27,430 bases of DNA, taken from positions 2,000 to 29,429 of the forward strand of contig DDSL01000072.1 of assembly GCA_002343825.1 (NCBI GenBank). The letters run 5' to 3'. This stretch comes from Chthonomonas sp. UBA2391 (lineage in GTDB: Bacteria; Armatimonadota; Fimbriimonadia; Fimbriimonadales; Fimbriimonadaceae). Under the pieces are notes generated by a model that ran no database searches, was not told the origin of the DNA, and was given only the letters and a program-made list of their open reading frames with translations. The stretch's first letter is position 1; each line of letters starts with the position of its first letter. Shown piece after piece: positions 16,713 through 24,272 of this stretch. A program made the position numbers and the translations under genes.

Positions 16713-17477
16713 TCAGAGTCCGGCGATGTTGTACCCCGCGTCGATATAGACCACCTGTCCGCTGACGCCGCGGCTCAGGTCGCTGATTAGCCAGAGTCCG
16801 TTGAGTCCGACCTCATCTTGTTGAGCCGGTCGCTTGAGCGGGCTTATTTCGGCCGCGCGCTCCATCTTTTCGCGAAGGTTGCTGATCCCCCGGGCACTGA
16901 TCGTCTGGGCCGGCCCGGGGCTGAGGGCATTGACCCGGATTCCTCGCTCGCCTAGATCTACGCTCAGGTAACGGACGCTGGCCTCAAGGGCCGCTTTCGC
17001 GACGCCCATCACGTTATAGCCCGGGATCGCGCGCTGGCTACCCAGATAGCTGAGGGTCACGACGCTAGCATCGTCGTTCAAGATGGGCTCCAATGCCCGG
17101 CACATCGCGATGAAGCTGTAGGCACTCACATCCAGAGCCAGGGCAAAGCCGTCCCGCGAGGTCTCGATGAAGCGCCCCTTCAGATCTTCGGGCTTGGCCG
17201 TGGCGGCGGCATGGACCACAAAGTCGATGCGCCCAATCCGCTCGGCGGTGTCGCGGACCATCTGCTCGATGGACTCATCGCTGCTGAAATCGACCTGGAG
17301 CGGCACGTAGGCTGGGTTGTCTCCAATGAGCTTATCGACTCCCGCTTGGAACCTCTCATTGAGGGAGCCCACTCCGACGGTGGCGCCGTGTGCGGCGGCC
17401 TGTTGGGCGATGGCCCAACCCAGCGAATTCTGGTTCGTCACGTTGAGGACGAGCCCCTTTTTGCCTTCTAAGAGCAT
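16713..17477 (-). CDS. fabI: Enoyl-[acyl-carrier-protein] reductase FabI
   Basis: NADH-dependent reductase completing each elongation cycle of type II fatty acid synthesis. The 254 residues form an SDR fold with the atypical cofactor loop LNVTNQNSLGWAIAQ. The active site has Tyr144, Tyr154 and Lys161, the same spacing as FabI (LSYLGSQRAIPGYNVMGVAK), followed by LGERGIRVNALSPGPAQT and a C-terminal GQVVYIDAGYNI. The Ala-Ala-Thr run in VHAAATAKPEDL replaces the usual HSIAFA stretch, a minor variation. ATG 17477 lacks a Shine-Dalgarno, but CATAAT lies exactly six bases upstream, pointing to a leaderless mRNA. It heads an operon with the formimidoyltransferase (6-base gap) and purK. A repeat/hairpin cluster lies upstream. 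Confidence 0.95.
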   Translation of the reverse strand: MLLEGKKGLVLNVTNQNSLGWAIAQQAAAHGATVGVGSLNERFQAGVDKLIGDNPAYVPLQVDFSSDESIEQMVRDTAERIGRIDFVVHAAATAKPEDLKGRFIETSRDGFALALDVSAYSFIAMCRALEPILNDDASVVTLSYLGSQRAIPGYNVMGVAKAALEASVRYLSVDLGERGIRVNALSPGPAQTISARGISNLREKMERAAEISPLKRPAQQDEVGLNGLWLISDLSRGVSGQVVYIDAGYNIAGL

Positions 17478-17483
17478 GGGGTG

Positions 17484-17489
17484 ATTATG
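17484..17489 (-). promoter_or_regulatory. -10-like hexamer six bases before fabI
   Basis: CATAAT on the minus strand ends six bases before the fabI ATG, and no ribosome site intervenes (the six bases are CACCCC). No good -35 is visible at 16-18 bases. If used, transcription would begin at or next to the ATG. Confidence 0.45.
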
Positions 17490-17539
17490 CCCCGGGTCGG
17501 GGGGTTGCCGTTCTTGCCGCGTTGGACGGCGGGGGGAGA

Positions 17540-17574
17540 CTGATAGGTCTTATGGGTCCTGTGAGACCTATCAG
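17540..17574. repeat. Perfect 11-bp inverted repeat (hairpin)
   Basis: CTGATAGGTCT (17540-17550) and AGACCTATCAG (17564-17574) are perfect inverted copies around 13 bases; two further pairs (T-G and A-T) extend the stem to 13. It lies downstream of crtB and upstream of fabI. It could end crtB transcription, though it lacks a T-run, or be a mobile or satellite remnant. Confidence 0.8.
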
Positions 17575-17613
17575 ACAAATAGGACTTATAAGACCTATGA
17601 GACCTATGAGACC
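17575..17613. repeat. Nine-base AGACCTATG tandem repeats and nested palindrome
   Basis: AGACCTATG occurs at 17591-17599 and 17600-17608, with a partial copy AGACC at 17609-17613. Upstream, AGGACTTATAAGACCT (17581-17596) is nearly palindromic with an 8-bp core CTTATAAG. The units are variants of the arm of the adjacent inverted repeat, so the whole block 17540-17613 is one small minisatellite in both orientations. Its low GC contrasts with the flanking genes. Confidence 0.8.
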
Positions 17614-17621
17614 GTCATCTC

Positions 17622-18485
17622 TCAGGGGAGCACGACGATCCGGGCCGCCGTCGCCAGCTTCGTGAGCCGGCTGGTTCGGACCCTGCGGCGGAAGACGTCA
17701 TATTCATGGTCCTCGATCCGGTCCAAGATCGCGGCATAGAGCACTCGAGCTGCGCGGACCGCCTTGCGCATCGACCGCGGGAGCTCTGCGATTCCGGGAT
17801 CGGACTCCTGATAAAGCGCCCGCGCGCGGTTGATCTCAAACTGCATCATGCGAACGAACCCGGGGGTCACCTCGCGCTGAAAAAGGTCCCGCTCGTTCAG
17901 CCCGAACCGGTGCAAGTCTTCGAGCGGAAGATAGATTCTCCCGCGCTCCAGGTCTTCGCCGATGTCCCGCAAGAAGTTCGTCAACTGCATCGCATCGCCC
18001 AGCGCCATGGCACACTGGCGCAGGTCGGGGTCGCGGTCGACTCCCATCACGTCGCACATCATCTGGCCCACCGCTGCCGCAGAGCCTCGCATGTATCCTT
18101 GCAGATCGGGATACGTCGGGTATCGATCAACCGAAAGGTCCATCGACATGGCGCTTAAGAAAAGCCGGGGCTCTTCGGGGTCCATCCCGACCTCACGAAC
18201 CACATCGCAGAATGCCCGCAAGACGGGCTGCTGCGGAATCTCTCCCTCAATCCCACGTTCGAACTGCCTTTCGTAATCCTCCAAGAGGGCCCCGCGCATG
18301 TCGAGCGTCAGCTCGCCGGGATTATCGACCCACTCATCCGCGACGCGGACAAACCCATAGACCGCATCCACGCGCCTTTGCAACTCGCGAGGAAAAAGGC
18401 GGGAACTGAAGAAATAGGTCGTCCCGTGCTTGCGGTGCAACGATGCGCAGATTCGGTAATCCTCAGCGGTGGCGTAAGTCTTCAT
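17622..18485 (-). CDS. crtB: Phytoene/squalene synthase family protein (CrtB-like)
   Basis: Head-to-head prenyl transferase expected to condense two GGPP (or FPP) into a carotenoid backbone. From ATG 18485 it has 287 residues. Both Mg-binding aspartate motifs are present: ADEWVD (Asp50 and Asp54) and LRDIGED (Asp174 and Asp178), the latter within MQLTNFLRDIGEDLERGRIYLP, shown here only in part, which is closer to CrtB than to CrtM. The start is fixed by a four-base ATGA overlap with the upstream acyltransferase gene; an earlier in-frame start at 18515 would lie inside it. It is the last gene of the cruF-crtI-acyltransferase-crtB operon. C40 product is inferred from CruF/CrtI company; a C30 product cannot be excluded from sequence. 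Confidence 0.88.
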   Translation of the reverse strand: MKTYATAEDYRICASLHRKHGTTYFFSSRLFPRELQRRVDAVYGFVRVADEWVDNPGELTLDMRGALLEDYERQFERGIEGEIPQQPVLRAFCDVVREVGMDPEEPRLFLSAMSMDLSVDRYPTYPDLQGYMRGSAAAVGQMMCDVMGVDRDPDLRQCAMALGDAMQLTNFLRDIGEDLERGRIYLPLEDLHRFGLNERDLFQREVTPGFVRMMQFEINRARALYQESDPGIAELPRSMRKAVRAARVLYAAILDRIEDHEYDVFRRRVRTSRLTKLATAARIVVLP

Positions 18486-19156
18486 TTCTTTCCGAACCGG
18501 CGGCGCACGTCCCACCGCTCGTTGACATCCAGGGTCCCCCGCACCAGAACCTCGAAGTGCTGCTCAGGATTCTGCATGTGGTGCGTGGTTCTGCGGTGCA
18601 ATGTTTCGAGCGCTTCTCGAACCGACTCACGGTTGGGATCTGGCACGGGGGCCCCAACCGAAAGGGCTACCTCGGGACGCTCGTGCAAGGACATTTGATA
18701 GACGATAGCAACGGGGACGACCTGGCTTCCCGGTACATGTTTTAGCACAGTCTCTAGTGCTTTGCCTAGCGGAAGGATCTCGGGCGGTCGGTGGAGATCA
18801 GATTCGGCGAAGAGGATCAGCGACTTTCGGTCCTCATTCATCCGCCGGATCGTGGTCCGTACCGTGGTAGCTCTGCGGGCTGGGTCATCGGCCGGGAAGG
18901 GCATGCCTCCAACCTTAGCGAAGAGTGGAAACGCGTCAAACTCCGTGATCCAATCCAGACACTCGATCTGCAGTCTGCGGATCAGGTGAAACATCAGATA
19001 GCCATCGTGCCAACCATGGTGATTGGGAACGAAGATCACCGGTTTCCGGAACTCGAAATCCGCCTTTCGCCAAAAAACGGTGTGAAATCTGGCTCGAACA
19101 CTTCGCTCGATCATCTTCTCAACCGCACGGCCTATGAGGCCTTCGACCTGCGGCAT
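18482..19156 (-). CDS. HX4D acyltransferase (PlsC-like) in carotenoid operon
   Basis: Membrane-associated acyltransferase of the glycerolipid (PlsC/LPLAT) superfamily, 224 residues. The HX4D catalytic motif is NHHGWHDGY (His46 to Asp51). The later motif III, usually FPEG, reads FAESD (about 116-120), an unusual form shared with acyltransferases that act on non-glycerol acceptors. No strong transmembrane helix is seen. It starts four bases after the crtI stop and overlaps crtB by four bases, so it is co-translated with carotenoid enzymes. By analogy with carotenoid acylation pathways, a role in esterifying a hydroxylated or glycosylated carotenoid is an attractive inference, but ordinary lysophosphatidate acylation is the alternative. 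No glycosyltransferase is adjacent. Confidence 0.8.
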   Translation of the reverse strand: MPQVEGLIGRAVEKMIERSVRARFHTVFWRKADFEFRKPVIFVPNHHGWHDGYLMFHLIRRLQIECLDWITEFDAFPLFAKVGGMPFPADDPARRATTVRTTIRRMNEDRKSLILFAESDLHRPPEILPLGKALETVLKHVPGSQVVPVAIVYQMSLHERPEVALSVGAPVPDPNRESVREALETLHRRTTHHMQNPEQHFEVLVRGTLDVNERWDVRRRFGKK

Positions 19157-19160
19157 TGTT

Positions 19161-20612
19161 CTAGATCAATCCTTCTCGTCGCATTCGGTCTTCCACGAGT
19201 TCGGCGGAGATCAGCACCATCGGGAGTCCATTTCCCGGCTGGGTGCTTGCGCCGACGTAGTACAGATTGGGATTCGTCTTGCTCTTGTTGCTCGGGCGGA
19301 AGAAGGCACTCTGCAGAAAGTCATGGCTTAGCCCAAAGGCCGCTCCGCGGTCTAGGTTGAGCTGGCTCTTCCAATCTTCGGGGGTGAGAGTCTTCACCTC
19401 CTTTATGCACTCTCGCTTGAATTCCGTCTCTTTTTCTAGCCGTTCGTAGATTTTGCTGACAAGAAAATCGTGATCGTCTTGGCTCCAAGGCCGGTCGAGG
19501 TTTGCGCAGGGTACCAATACCATCAAGCTGGTTCCGCCCAGTCTGGCGCGGTGGGGTTCGGATTTGGAACTCGCGCAGACATAGAAGGCTGGGTCATCGG
19601 GGAGAGCTCGCTGGTGGAAGATCTGGTCCAGGTTGCCCTTGAAGTTCTTGCCGAAGAAGACGTTATGATGGAGGATTGAGGGCACTTCTTGATCCAAATC
19701 GGCATAAATCATGAAGGCCGAGCAACTATATCTCCTCTTAGCATGGTTCCTTGGAGGCTGGCGAGTGAGGGCTTGCTCCGCATAGGGAAGGTCCGCGTTG
19801 CAGATGATCGCATCCGCGGTTAGACGCCGACCATCTTCCAGAACAACAGCCGAGCCTTCGATCTTGCAGACCGGAGAGTTCGTCTGAATCTCGACCCCTT
19901 TTTGTTGAGATAGCCGAGAAATTACATTGCAAATCTCAATGATGCCACCTTTTGGGTACCAAATACCTTCTCCGTATTCCATGTAGGTCAGGACCCCGTA
20001 AACCCATGGGGCATCGAACGGGCTCAGTCCAAGATACATCGTCTGGAAGCTAAAAAGCATTCTGAGTTTTGGATCTTGAATCTCTTTGTCGATCTGTTTT
20101 GCCAGATTGCTCAACATTTTGCGCTTCAGCACGATTCCGAGTTGCTTCGGTCCGGCAAAGTCCAGTGGATTGAGGAAGTTCTTGCGAACGAAGTGGGGAA
20201 TGCTGTCGTGGTAGAGACCGGCCAGCTTTCCGAGGAACGCCGGGTAGTTTTCCGCGTCGCGTGTGGCGCCCATCGCTTGCATTTGTTGAATCATCTGCGC
20301 CACGTTGGGGGTGCCATCAAGCCGGGATCCGTCCGAATAGAAGACCCGGTAGCTGGGGTCGCAGAGCTCGATCTCGAGGTGGTCCTCCATCCTTTCCCCG
20401 ATATCTTCGAAGAGTTTCTTGAACGGATCGAGCATCATCATCAGGGTCGGCCCCGAATCAAAATGCGCTTGGCCAACCTGCAGCGGCCGGTTGCGCCCCC
20501 CGATCTGGTCGGTTTTTTCTAGGATCGTGACCCGGTGTCCGCGATGGGCTAGCCTGAGAGCGGTGGCCAATCCACCGATCCCGGCCCCGATGACGATGAA
20601 ATTCTTCGGCAT
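19161..20612 (-). CDS. crtI: Phytoene desaturase family oxidoreductase (CrtI-like)
   Basis: FAD-dependent carotenoid desaturase of 483 residues. The N-terminal Rossmann dinucleotide motif is VIGAGIGGLATALRLAHRG, followed by the acidic end ILEKTDQIGGR. The body has FDSGPTLMMML and GLSPFDAPWVYGVLTYMEYGEG region patterns, plus PKGGIIEICNVISRL, which is where CrtI/CrtN/CrtD proteins resemble each other. The C-terminal substrate/FAD signature is LYYVGASTQPGNGLPMVL. ATG 20612 is preceded by GAGGGAG at good spacing and lies 15 bases after the cruF stop. It is the only desaturase in the window, so it would have to do all steps, or further crt genes lie elsewhere. Desaturase versus CrtD/CrtO-type dehydrogenase cannot be decided by eye. 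Confidence 0.9.
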   Translation of the reverse strand: MPKNFIVIGAGIGGLATALRLAHRGHRVTILEKTDQIGGRNRPLQVGQAHFDSGPTLMMMLDPFKKLFEDIGERMEDHLEIELCDPSYRVFYSDGSRLDGTPNVAQMIQQMQAMGATRDAENYPAFLGKLAGLYHDSIPHFVRKNFLNPLDFAGPKQLGIVLKRKMLSNLAKQIDKEIQDPKLRMLFSFQTMYLGLSPFDAPWVYGVLTYMEYGEGIWYPKGGIIEICNVISRLSQQKGVEIQTNSPVCKIEGSAVVLEDGRRLTADAIICNADLPYAEQALTRQPPRNHAKRRYSCSAFMIYADLDQEVPSILHHNVFFGKNFKGNLDQIFHQRALPDDPAFYVCASSKSEPHRARLGGTSLMVLVPCANLDRPWSQDDHDFLVSKIYERLEKETEFKRECIKEVKTLTPEDWKSQLNLDRGAAFGLSHDFLQSAFFRPSNKSKTNPNLYYVGASTQPGNGLPMVLISAELVEDRMRREGLI

Positions 20613-20627
20613 GGATGTCTCCCTCTT

Positions 20628-21407
20628 CTACTTGCCGAGTGGCCCCGGGATTGCAAGGACACCCGTAATAACGAGGGTGAAGGCCAGATGAACCAAAATC
20701 ACGGACCCTGGTTCCCGGCTCTGGTCAAGATCTGAGGGTGGAGACTGAGCGATAAGCATTGCCGCGAGCAACGAGACAACGATCCAGCCAAGAGTATTGT
20801 GCGGAGGCGAAACAAACAACAGCCCCGACTCAAACCATCGCCAATATCCCAGCGAGTGGACCATGGTGTACTCCATCAAGAGATCGGCCCCGGCAGCAAA
20901 ATACGCGGAGGCCACGATATTGCTACGGAAAGCGAACCAGCCCATCGCTACAGCGAGGGAAGTCATCCAAGGATTTGGTAAGGTCCCCGCAGTAACGATC
21001 GCCGCCGAAGCGGCTCGAACCCACTTGGAAGAAACATCGGAAACCAAACGATATGCCGAAACCGCCATCATGCCCCATGCGAAAGGGAGCAGCAGCGGAA
21101 AAGGCTTGTCCCCAGGAAGGTGAAATATCGGCTGCCAGGCGTCGGTGTATTCGTAGCGACCAAAAACCAGGCCAGTATAGAGTCCGAGCACCTCGCTCGC
21201 GGCGCCGATTGCCAAGATGGCAAGGATAACCATCAGCTTGAGGCCCCGACAGGCGACGGAGAATCCGAGCAGAAGGGTCGCAACCGCGGCGATCGGGGCA
21301 ACCGGGCCTGGATCGAGGCCCGTCAGCTGGCTGAGAAGGCTGCCCAGGATCGAGAAGCAGACAAGTCCCAGATACCAGCGGAAGGCGGGACTTAGGCGTG
21401 CGGTCAC
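20628..21407 (-). CDS. cruF: CruF-like carotenoid biosynthesis membrane protein
   Basis: Integral membrane protein of 259 residues with about seven hydrophobic segments, resembling the CruF / bisanhydrobacterioruberin hydratase (DUF422) family that hydrates the C-1' position of acyclic or monocyclic carotenoids. Family-like patterns are ASEVLGLYTGLVFGRYEYTD, FPLLLPFAWGMMAVSAYRL, LLMEYTMVHSLGYWRW and PHNTLGWIVVS. It is the first gene of the operon with crtI, an acyltransferase and crtB, which supports the assignment. The start is GTG 21407 with no Shine-Dalgarno; TAGGCT sits exactly six bases upstream, as in a leaderless gene. The gene diverges from the helicase gene with only 33 bases between starts. 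It implies a hydroxylated (1'-OH) carotenoid product. Confidence 0.82.
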   Translation of the reverse strand: MTARLSPAFRWYLGLVCFSILGSLLSQLTGLDPGPVAPIAAVATLLLGFSVACRGLKLMVILAILAIGAASEVLGLYTGLVFGRYEYTDAWQPIFHLPGDKPFPLLLPFAWGMMAVSAYRLVSDVSSKWVRAASAAIVTAGTLPNPWMTSLAVAMGWFAFRSNIVASAYFAAGADLLMEYTMVHSLGYWRWFESGLLFVSPPHNTLGWIVVSLLAAMLIAQSPPSDLDQSREPGSVILVHLAFTLVITGVLAIPGPLGK

Positions 21408-21413
21408 CCAAAG

Positions 21414-21419
21414 AGCCTA
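21414..21419 (-). promoter_or_regulatory. -10-like hexamer six bases before cruF GTG
   Basis: TAGGCT on the minus strand is followed by six bases (CTTTGG) and the GTG start. No good -35 is evident. On the plus strand, TAGACT (21425-21430) lies ten bases before the helicase ATG, so the 33-base divergent gap holds two facing -10-like elements. Confidence 0.4.
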
Positions 21420-21440
21420 CCTGCTAGACTCCATGGGTAG

Positions 21441-23483
21441 ATGGACGGCGCAGGCAAAAATGAGCTGGAATCGGCGCTAGAACGGCTGGGGAACCAGCCC
21501 GGATTCACGGCTCGGGCCGGACAACGCCACCTTGCACACCTTCTTTATGATTGCCTGGTGGACGGATCTCCGGCCGCGTTCGAAGCGCCGACCGGACTTG
21601 GGAAGTCGCTCGCCATCCTCCTCGGGGCCATCACTGCCCACCAAGAGACAGGAGAGAGGATCGTCATCGCGACCTACACCAACGTCCTAGCCGAGCAATA
21701 TTGGTCAAAGGATGTCCCGTTCGCCCTTCAGCTCTTCGAGAATCCGCCCAAGATCGGATTTCTTTTGGGTCGATCTCGGTACGCCTGTCAGCGGGAGCTG
21801 AGCAAACAAGAGAAAACGATTCGGCTCTCCGAAGGTCATGAGATCGAATGGTTTCGGAATCGTTCGGTTGTCAAAGGTAAGCGGCCCGATTGGAAAGAGA
21901 TAAGTGTTCCGAATGATTGCGAGGGGAGATTCTGTCCGTTCTTTCGCGATTGCTATCTCTACAACGCCCGAAAGCAAGCGCAGTCCGCAAAGATTGTCGT
22001 GACCAACCACTCGGTCGTGCTCCAAGACGCGCTTCTCGCCCAGGATTCCGAAGGTGAATCGTCCCTTCTCGGACCCTATGATCGGTTCATTATCGACGAG
22101 GGGCATGACTTCATTTCTGCCGCGCAGAGTGGGTTGGAGATGATCCTGTCTCGACCAGGAATTGGCCGTTCTATTGGGTTTATTCAGAGAATTTCTGAAG
22201 AATGTCGTCCTTATGCGGTGAAAATTGGCGCATACGAAAGGATTCATGAGATCGCCCAGGGGTCCATCGACGTGATGAAGGGGCTGGACAGTTGGTTAGA
22301 GACTCGCACGATTCCGAAGTCCCCCGAGCTTTTCCACGTTTCTCCCGAGCCACTCAAAACGAGTCAAGGGATCTCCGACTATCTTCGCCCCAAGGATGCA
22401 CAGGCCCTGCTGAACCTCACCAAGGCAACTGCCGACTCGATCGAGAGCTTTCTGGACGAACTAAAGAGTCTTCGCCTGGCCGGTGCCCAGCTCTCCGAGC
22501 GCGATCGGTCTCTCTTCGAACTTGCTCTCGATTCGCGCCAAACCATGGTCTCCATGCTCGGCGGCTTCGCCACGCTGAACCGGGCCCTACTGGAGTCGCA
22601 AGGGGTTGAGGTGCTGTATTCGATCGTCGAGCGCCAGATGGTTGCGATGCGAAAGGATATCTTGGATCTTAGGGGACTCTTGGATGAGCTGCTCTGGTCC
22701 AAAAAGAAGGCCGTCTTTCTCTCTGCCACCCTGGCCATCGATCGGTCGTTTGAGTTCTTTAGCCAGCAGATCGGATTTACTCCATTGGTTACCGAAATAC
22801 TAGAGAGTCCCTTTGACTTTGGTCGTCAGGCTGCCTTATATTCTCCTGGCCCCGGCGTGATCCCTGATCCAACGATCGCTCGAAGGGAAGGACTCCTCGC
22901 CGATTACTATCACCAGGTCGCCCAGCAAATAGAGTCTATGATCACATTGATCGGCGGGCGGACCCTTGCATTATTCCCGAGTCGGGTCGAGATGGAGGCT
23001 GTCTATGAGCGGGTATCGCCTCGGGAGGACCTACCGATCTTGATTCAACCGAGGGGGGCTTCGGCCGGGGTCGGTGAAAAGTTCAAACGTCACCCAGAGG
23101 CATCGTTATTCGCCCTCCGAAGCTTTTGGACAGGGTTCGATGCGCCGGGTGAAACCTGTGCTTGTGTTGTGATCGTTCGGATACCTTTTGAAGTGCCGTA
23201 TGATCCACCGAGCCTGGTCCGGTCGGCATGGATGCAGAGTGATGGTCGAGACTCTTTCCGGGAGTGGACGCTCCCCACGGCAAAAACCCTCATCCGGCAA
23301 GGCGTCGGCCGATTGATTCGCCGCGAATCGGATCGAGGAATCATTGCCATCCTAGACCCGCGGCTTAGGACGAAGCGGTATGGCGAGGAGATTTTGGAGA
23401 ATCTCCCGCCTGGAATGAGGGTCTTCGATGATGCTGCAGATGCCGCCGGGTGGCTAGGCCTGGGTGCCGCTCCGCAGAGTTAG
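21441..23483 (+). CDS. DinG/XPD-type FeS ATP-dependent DNA helicase
   Basis: Superfamily 2 helicase of the Rad3/XPD-DinG group, 680 residues, expected to unwind 5'-3' and act on R-loops, G4 or damaged DNA. Walker A is APTGLGKS (49-56). The DEAH box is DEGH (219-222), in the group-typical form. Four cysteines at 116, 160, 165 and 171 (RYACQRE, then NDCEGRFCPFFRDCY) form the FeS-cluster site. The C-terminal helicase half has FLSATLAI, LALFPSRVEMEAVY, FWTGFDAPGE and the motif VI arginine stretch QGVGRLIRRESDRG. No nuclease domain is fused to it. ATG 21441 has no clear ribosome site. The 3' end overlaps a metallophosphoesterase gene on the other strand by 30 bases. Whether it is a true DinG orthologue or a YoaA-like paralogue is not decided. 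Confidence 0.92.
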   Translation: MDGAGKNELESALERLGNQPGFTARAGQRHLAHLLYDCLVDGSPAAFEAPTGLGKSLAILLGAITAHQETGERIVIATYTNVLAEQYWSKDVPFALQLFENPPKIGFLLGRSRYACQRELSKQEKTIRLSEGHEIEWFRNRSVVKGKRPDWKEISVPNDCEGRFCPFFRDCYLYNARKQAQSAKIVVTNHSVVLQDALLAQDSEGESSLLGPYDRFIIDEGHDFISAAQSGLEMILSRPGIGRSIGFIQRISEECRPYAVKIGAYERIHEIAQGSIDVMKGLDSWLETRTIPKSPELFHVSPEPLKTSQGISDYLRPKDAQALLNLTKATADSIESFLDELKSLRLAGAQLSERDRSLFELALDSRQTMVSMLGGFATLNRALLESQGVEVLYSIVERQMVAMRKDILDLRGLLDELLWSKKKAVFLSATLAIDRSFEFFSQQIGFTPLVTEILESPFDFGRQAALYSPGPGVIPDPTIARREGLLADYYHQVAQQIESMITLIGGRTLALFPSRVEMEAVYERVSPREDLPILIQPRGASAGVGEKFKRHPEASLFALRSFWTGFDAPGETCACVVIVRIPFEVPYDPPSLVRSAWMQSDGRDSFREWTLPTAKTLIRQGVGRLIRRESDRGIIAILDPRLRTKRYGEEILENLPPGMRVFDDAADAAGWLGLGAAPQS

Positions 23484-24272
23484 GACGGTGGCTTCGGGCC
23501 GGCAGAAGAGTCGCGAAGGAGGGCCGGTGGTCCCGAGCCCACGGCTGACATAGAGTGGTGGCACGACGGACTCGAAGTAGCCCTGCAGATAGCGCGATCC
23601 GTTGCGACTGGTCACGGGAGCATATCCCCAAGGCGTGATGAACTGGCCTCCGTGCGTATGACCGCTGAGCTGTAGCAAGACATCTCGCGGGGTCCAGTCC
23701 ACCAGGTCGGGTTCGTGCCAAACACAGATCTGGGGATGGGCGCCCGTCGCAGATTCGAATGCTCCGAAAGGATCGGCTTCCCCAGCATTGGCAGAATCGA
23801 CCCCGACCCACTCGATCCCGTGATGGACCCAACTCTCGTTCCGCAAAAGGCGAATGTTGAGTTCATCAAAGATCGCTTGGAGCAGGCTGGGGTCGCCATC
23901 CAAGTAGTCGCGATTGCCGGGGACGGCGACGACGGATCCCTCCATCATGAGCAAGGGCTCCAATACGCGTCCTAGCATCTCTGGAGACTCGGGCCGCCAC
24001 CGGCTCACGTAGTCCCCGCCTAGTACGACGATCTCCGGAGATTCGGAAAGTACGGCCGTGACGGCCCTTGCGGCCAAGTTCACGGTCTGGCGGTCGCGAA
24101 GGTGGAAATCGGTGAGGAAGCCGATGCGATATCCGTCGAGAATTTCGGGAAGATCAGGAATCCAAAGAGTTACCTTCTCCAATTCCAGACGATCGACTTC
24201 GACAAAAGCCCCATACAACAGCGCCCCTGCGCCGATTGTTAGGCCACCTAAAAGATATCTTCCAAAGTGCAT
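23454..24272 (-). CDS. Membrane-anchored metallophosphoesterase, GNRD variant
   Basis: Calcineurin-like phosphoesterase of the YaeI/YkuE type, 272 residues. An N-terminal hydrophobic segment (YLLGGLTIGAGALLYGAFV) probably anchors it to the membrane with the catalytic domain outside. Metal motifs are LTDFHLRD (DxH), LGGDYVS (GDxx) and SGHTHGGQ (GHTH). The central GNH(D/E) motif reads VPGNRDY, with Arg in place of the catalytic His. The start ATG overlaps nothing but directly follows the TAA of the upstream paralogue (24273), so the two are translated together. Homologues act on lipid A-type UDP-diacylglucosamine or other pyrophosphates; the substrate here is unknown. The Arg may reduce or change catalysis. 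Its 3' end overlaps the helicase gene. Confidence 0.87.
   Translation of the reverse strand: MHFGRYLLGGLTIGAGALLYGAFVEVDRLELEKVTLWIPDLPEILDGYRIGFLTDFHLRDRQTVNLAARAVTAVLSESPEIVVLGGDYVSRWRPESPEMLGRVLEPLLMMEGSVVAVPGNRDYLDGDPSLLQAIFDELNIRLLRNESWVHHGIEWVGVDSANAGEADPFGAFESATGAHPQICVWHEPDLVDWTPRDVLLQLSGHTHGGQFITPWGYAPVTSRNGSRYLQGYFESVVPPLYVSRGLGTTGPPSRLFCRPEATVLTLRSGTQA

Noticed and set aside
17540..17613. CRISPR array
   Set aside because: Repeat units are only about nine bases, directly adjacent, in both orientations and without unique spacers; no cas genes.
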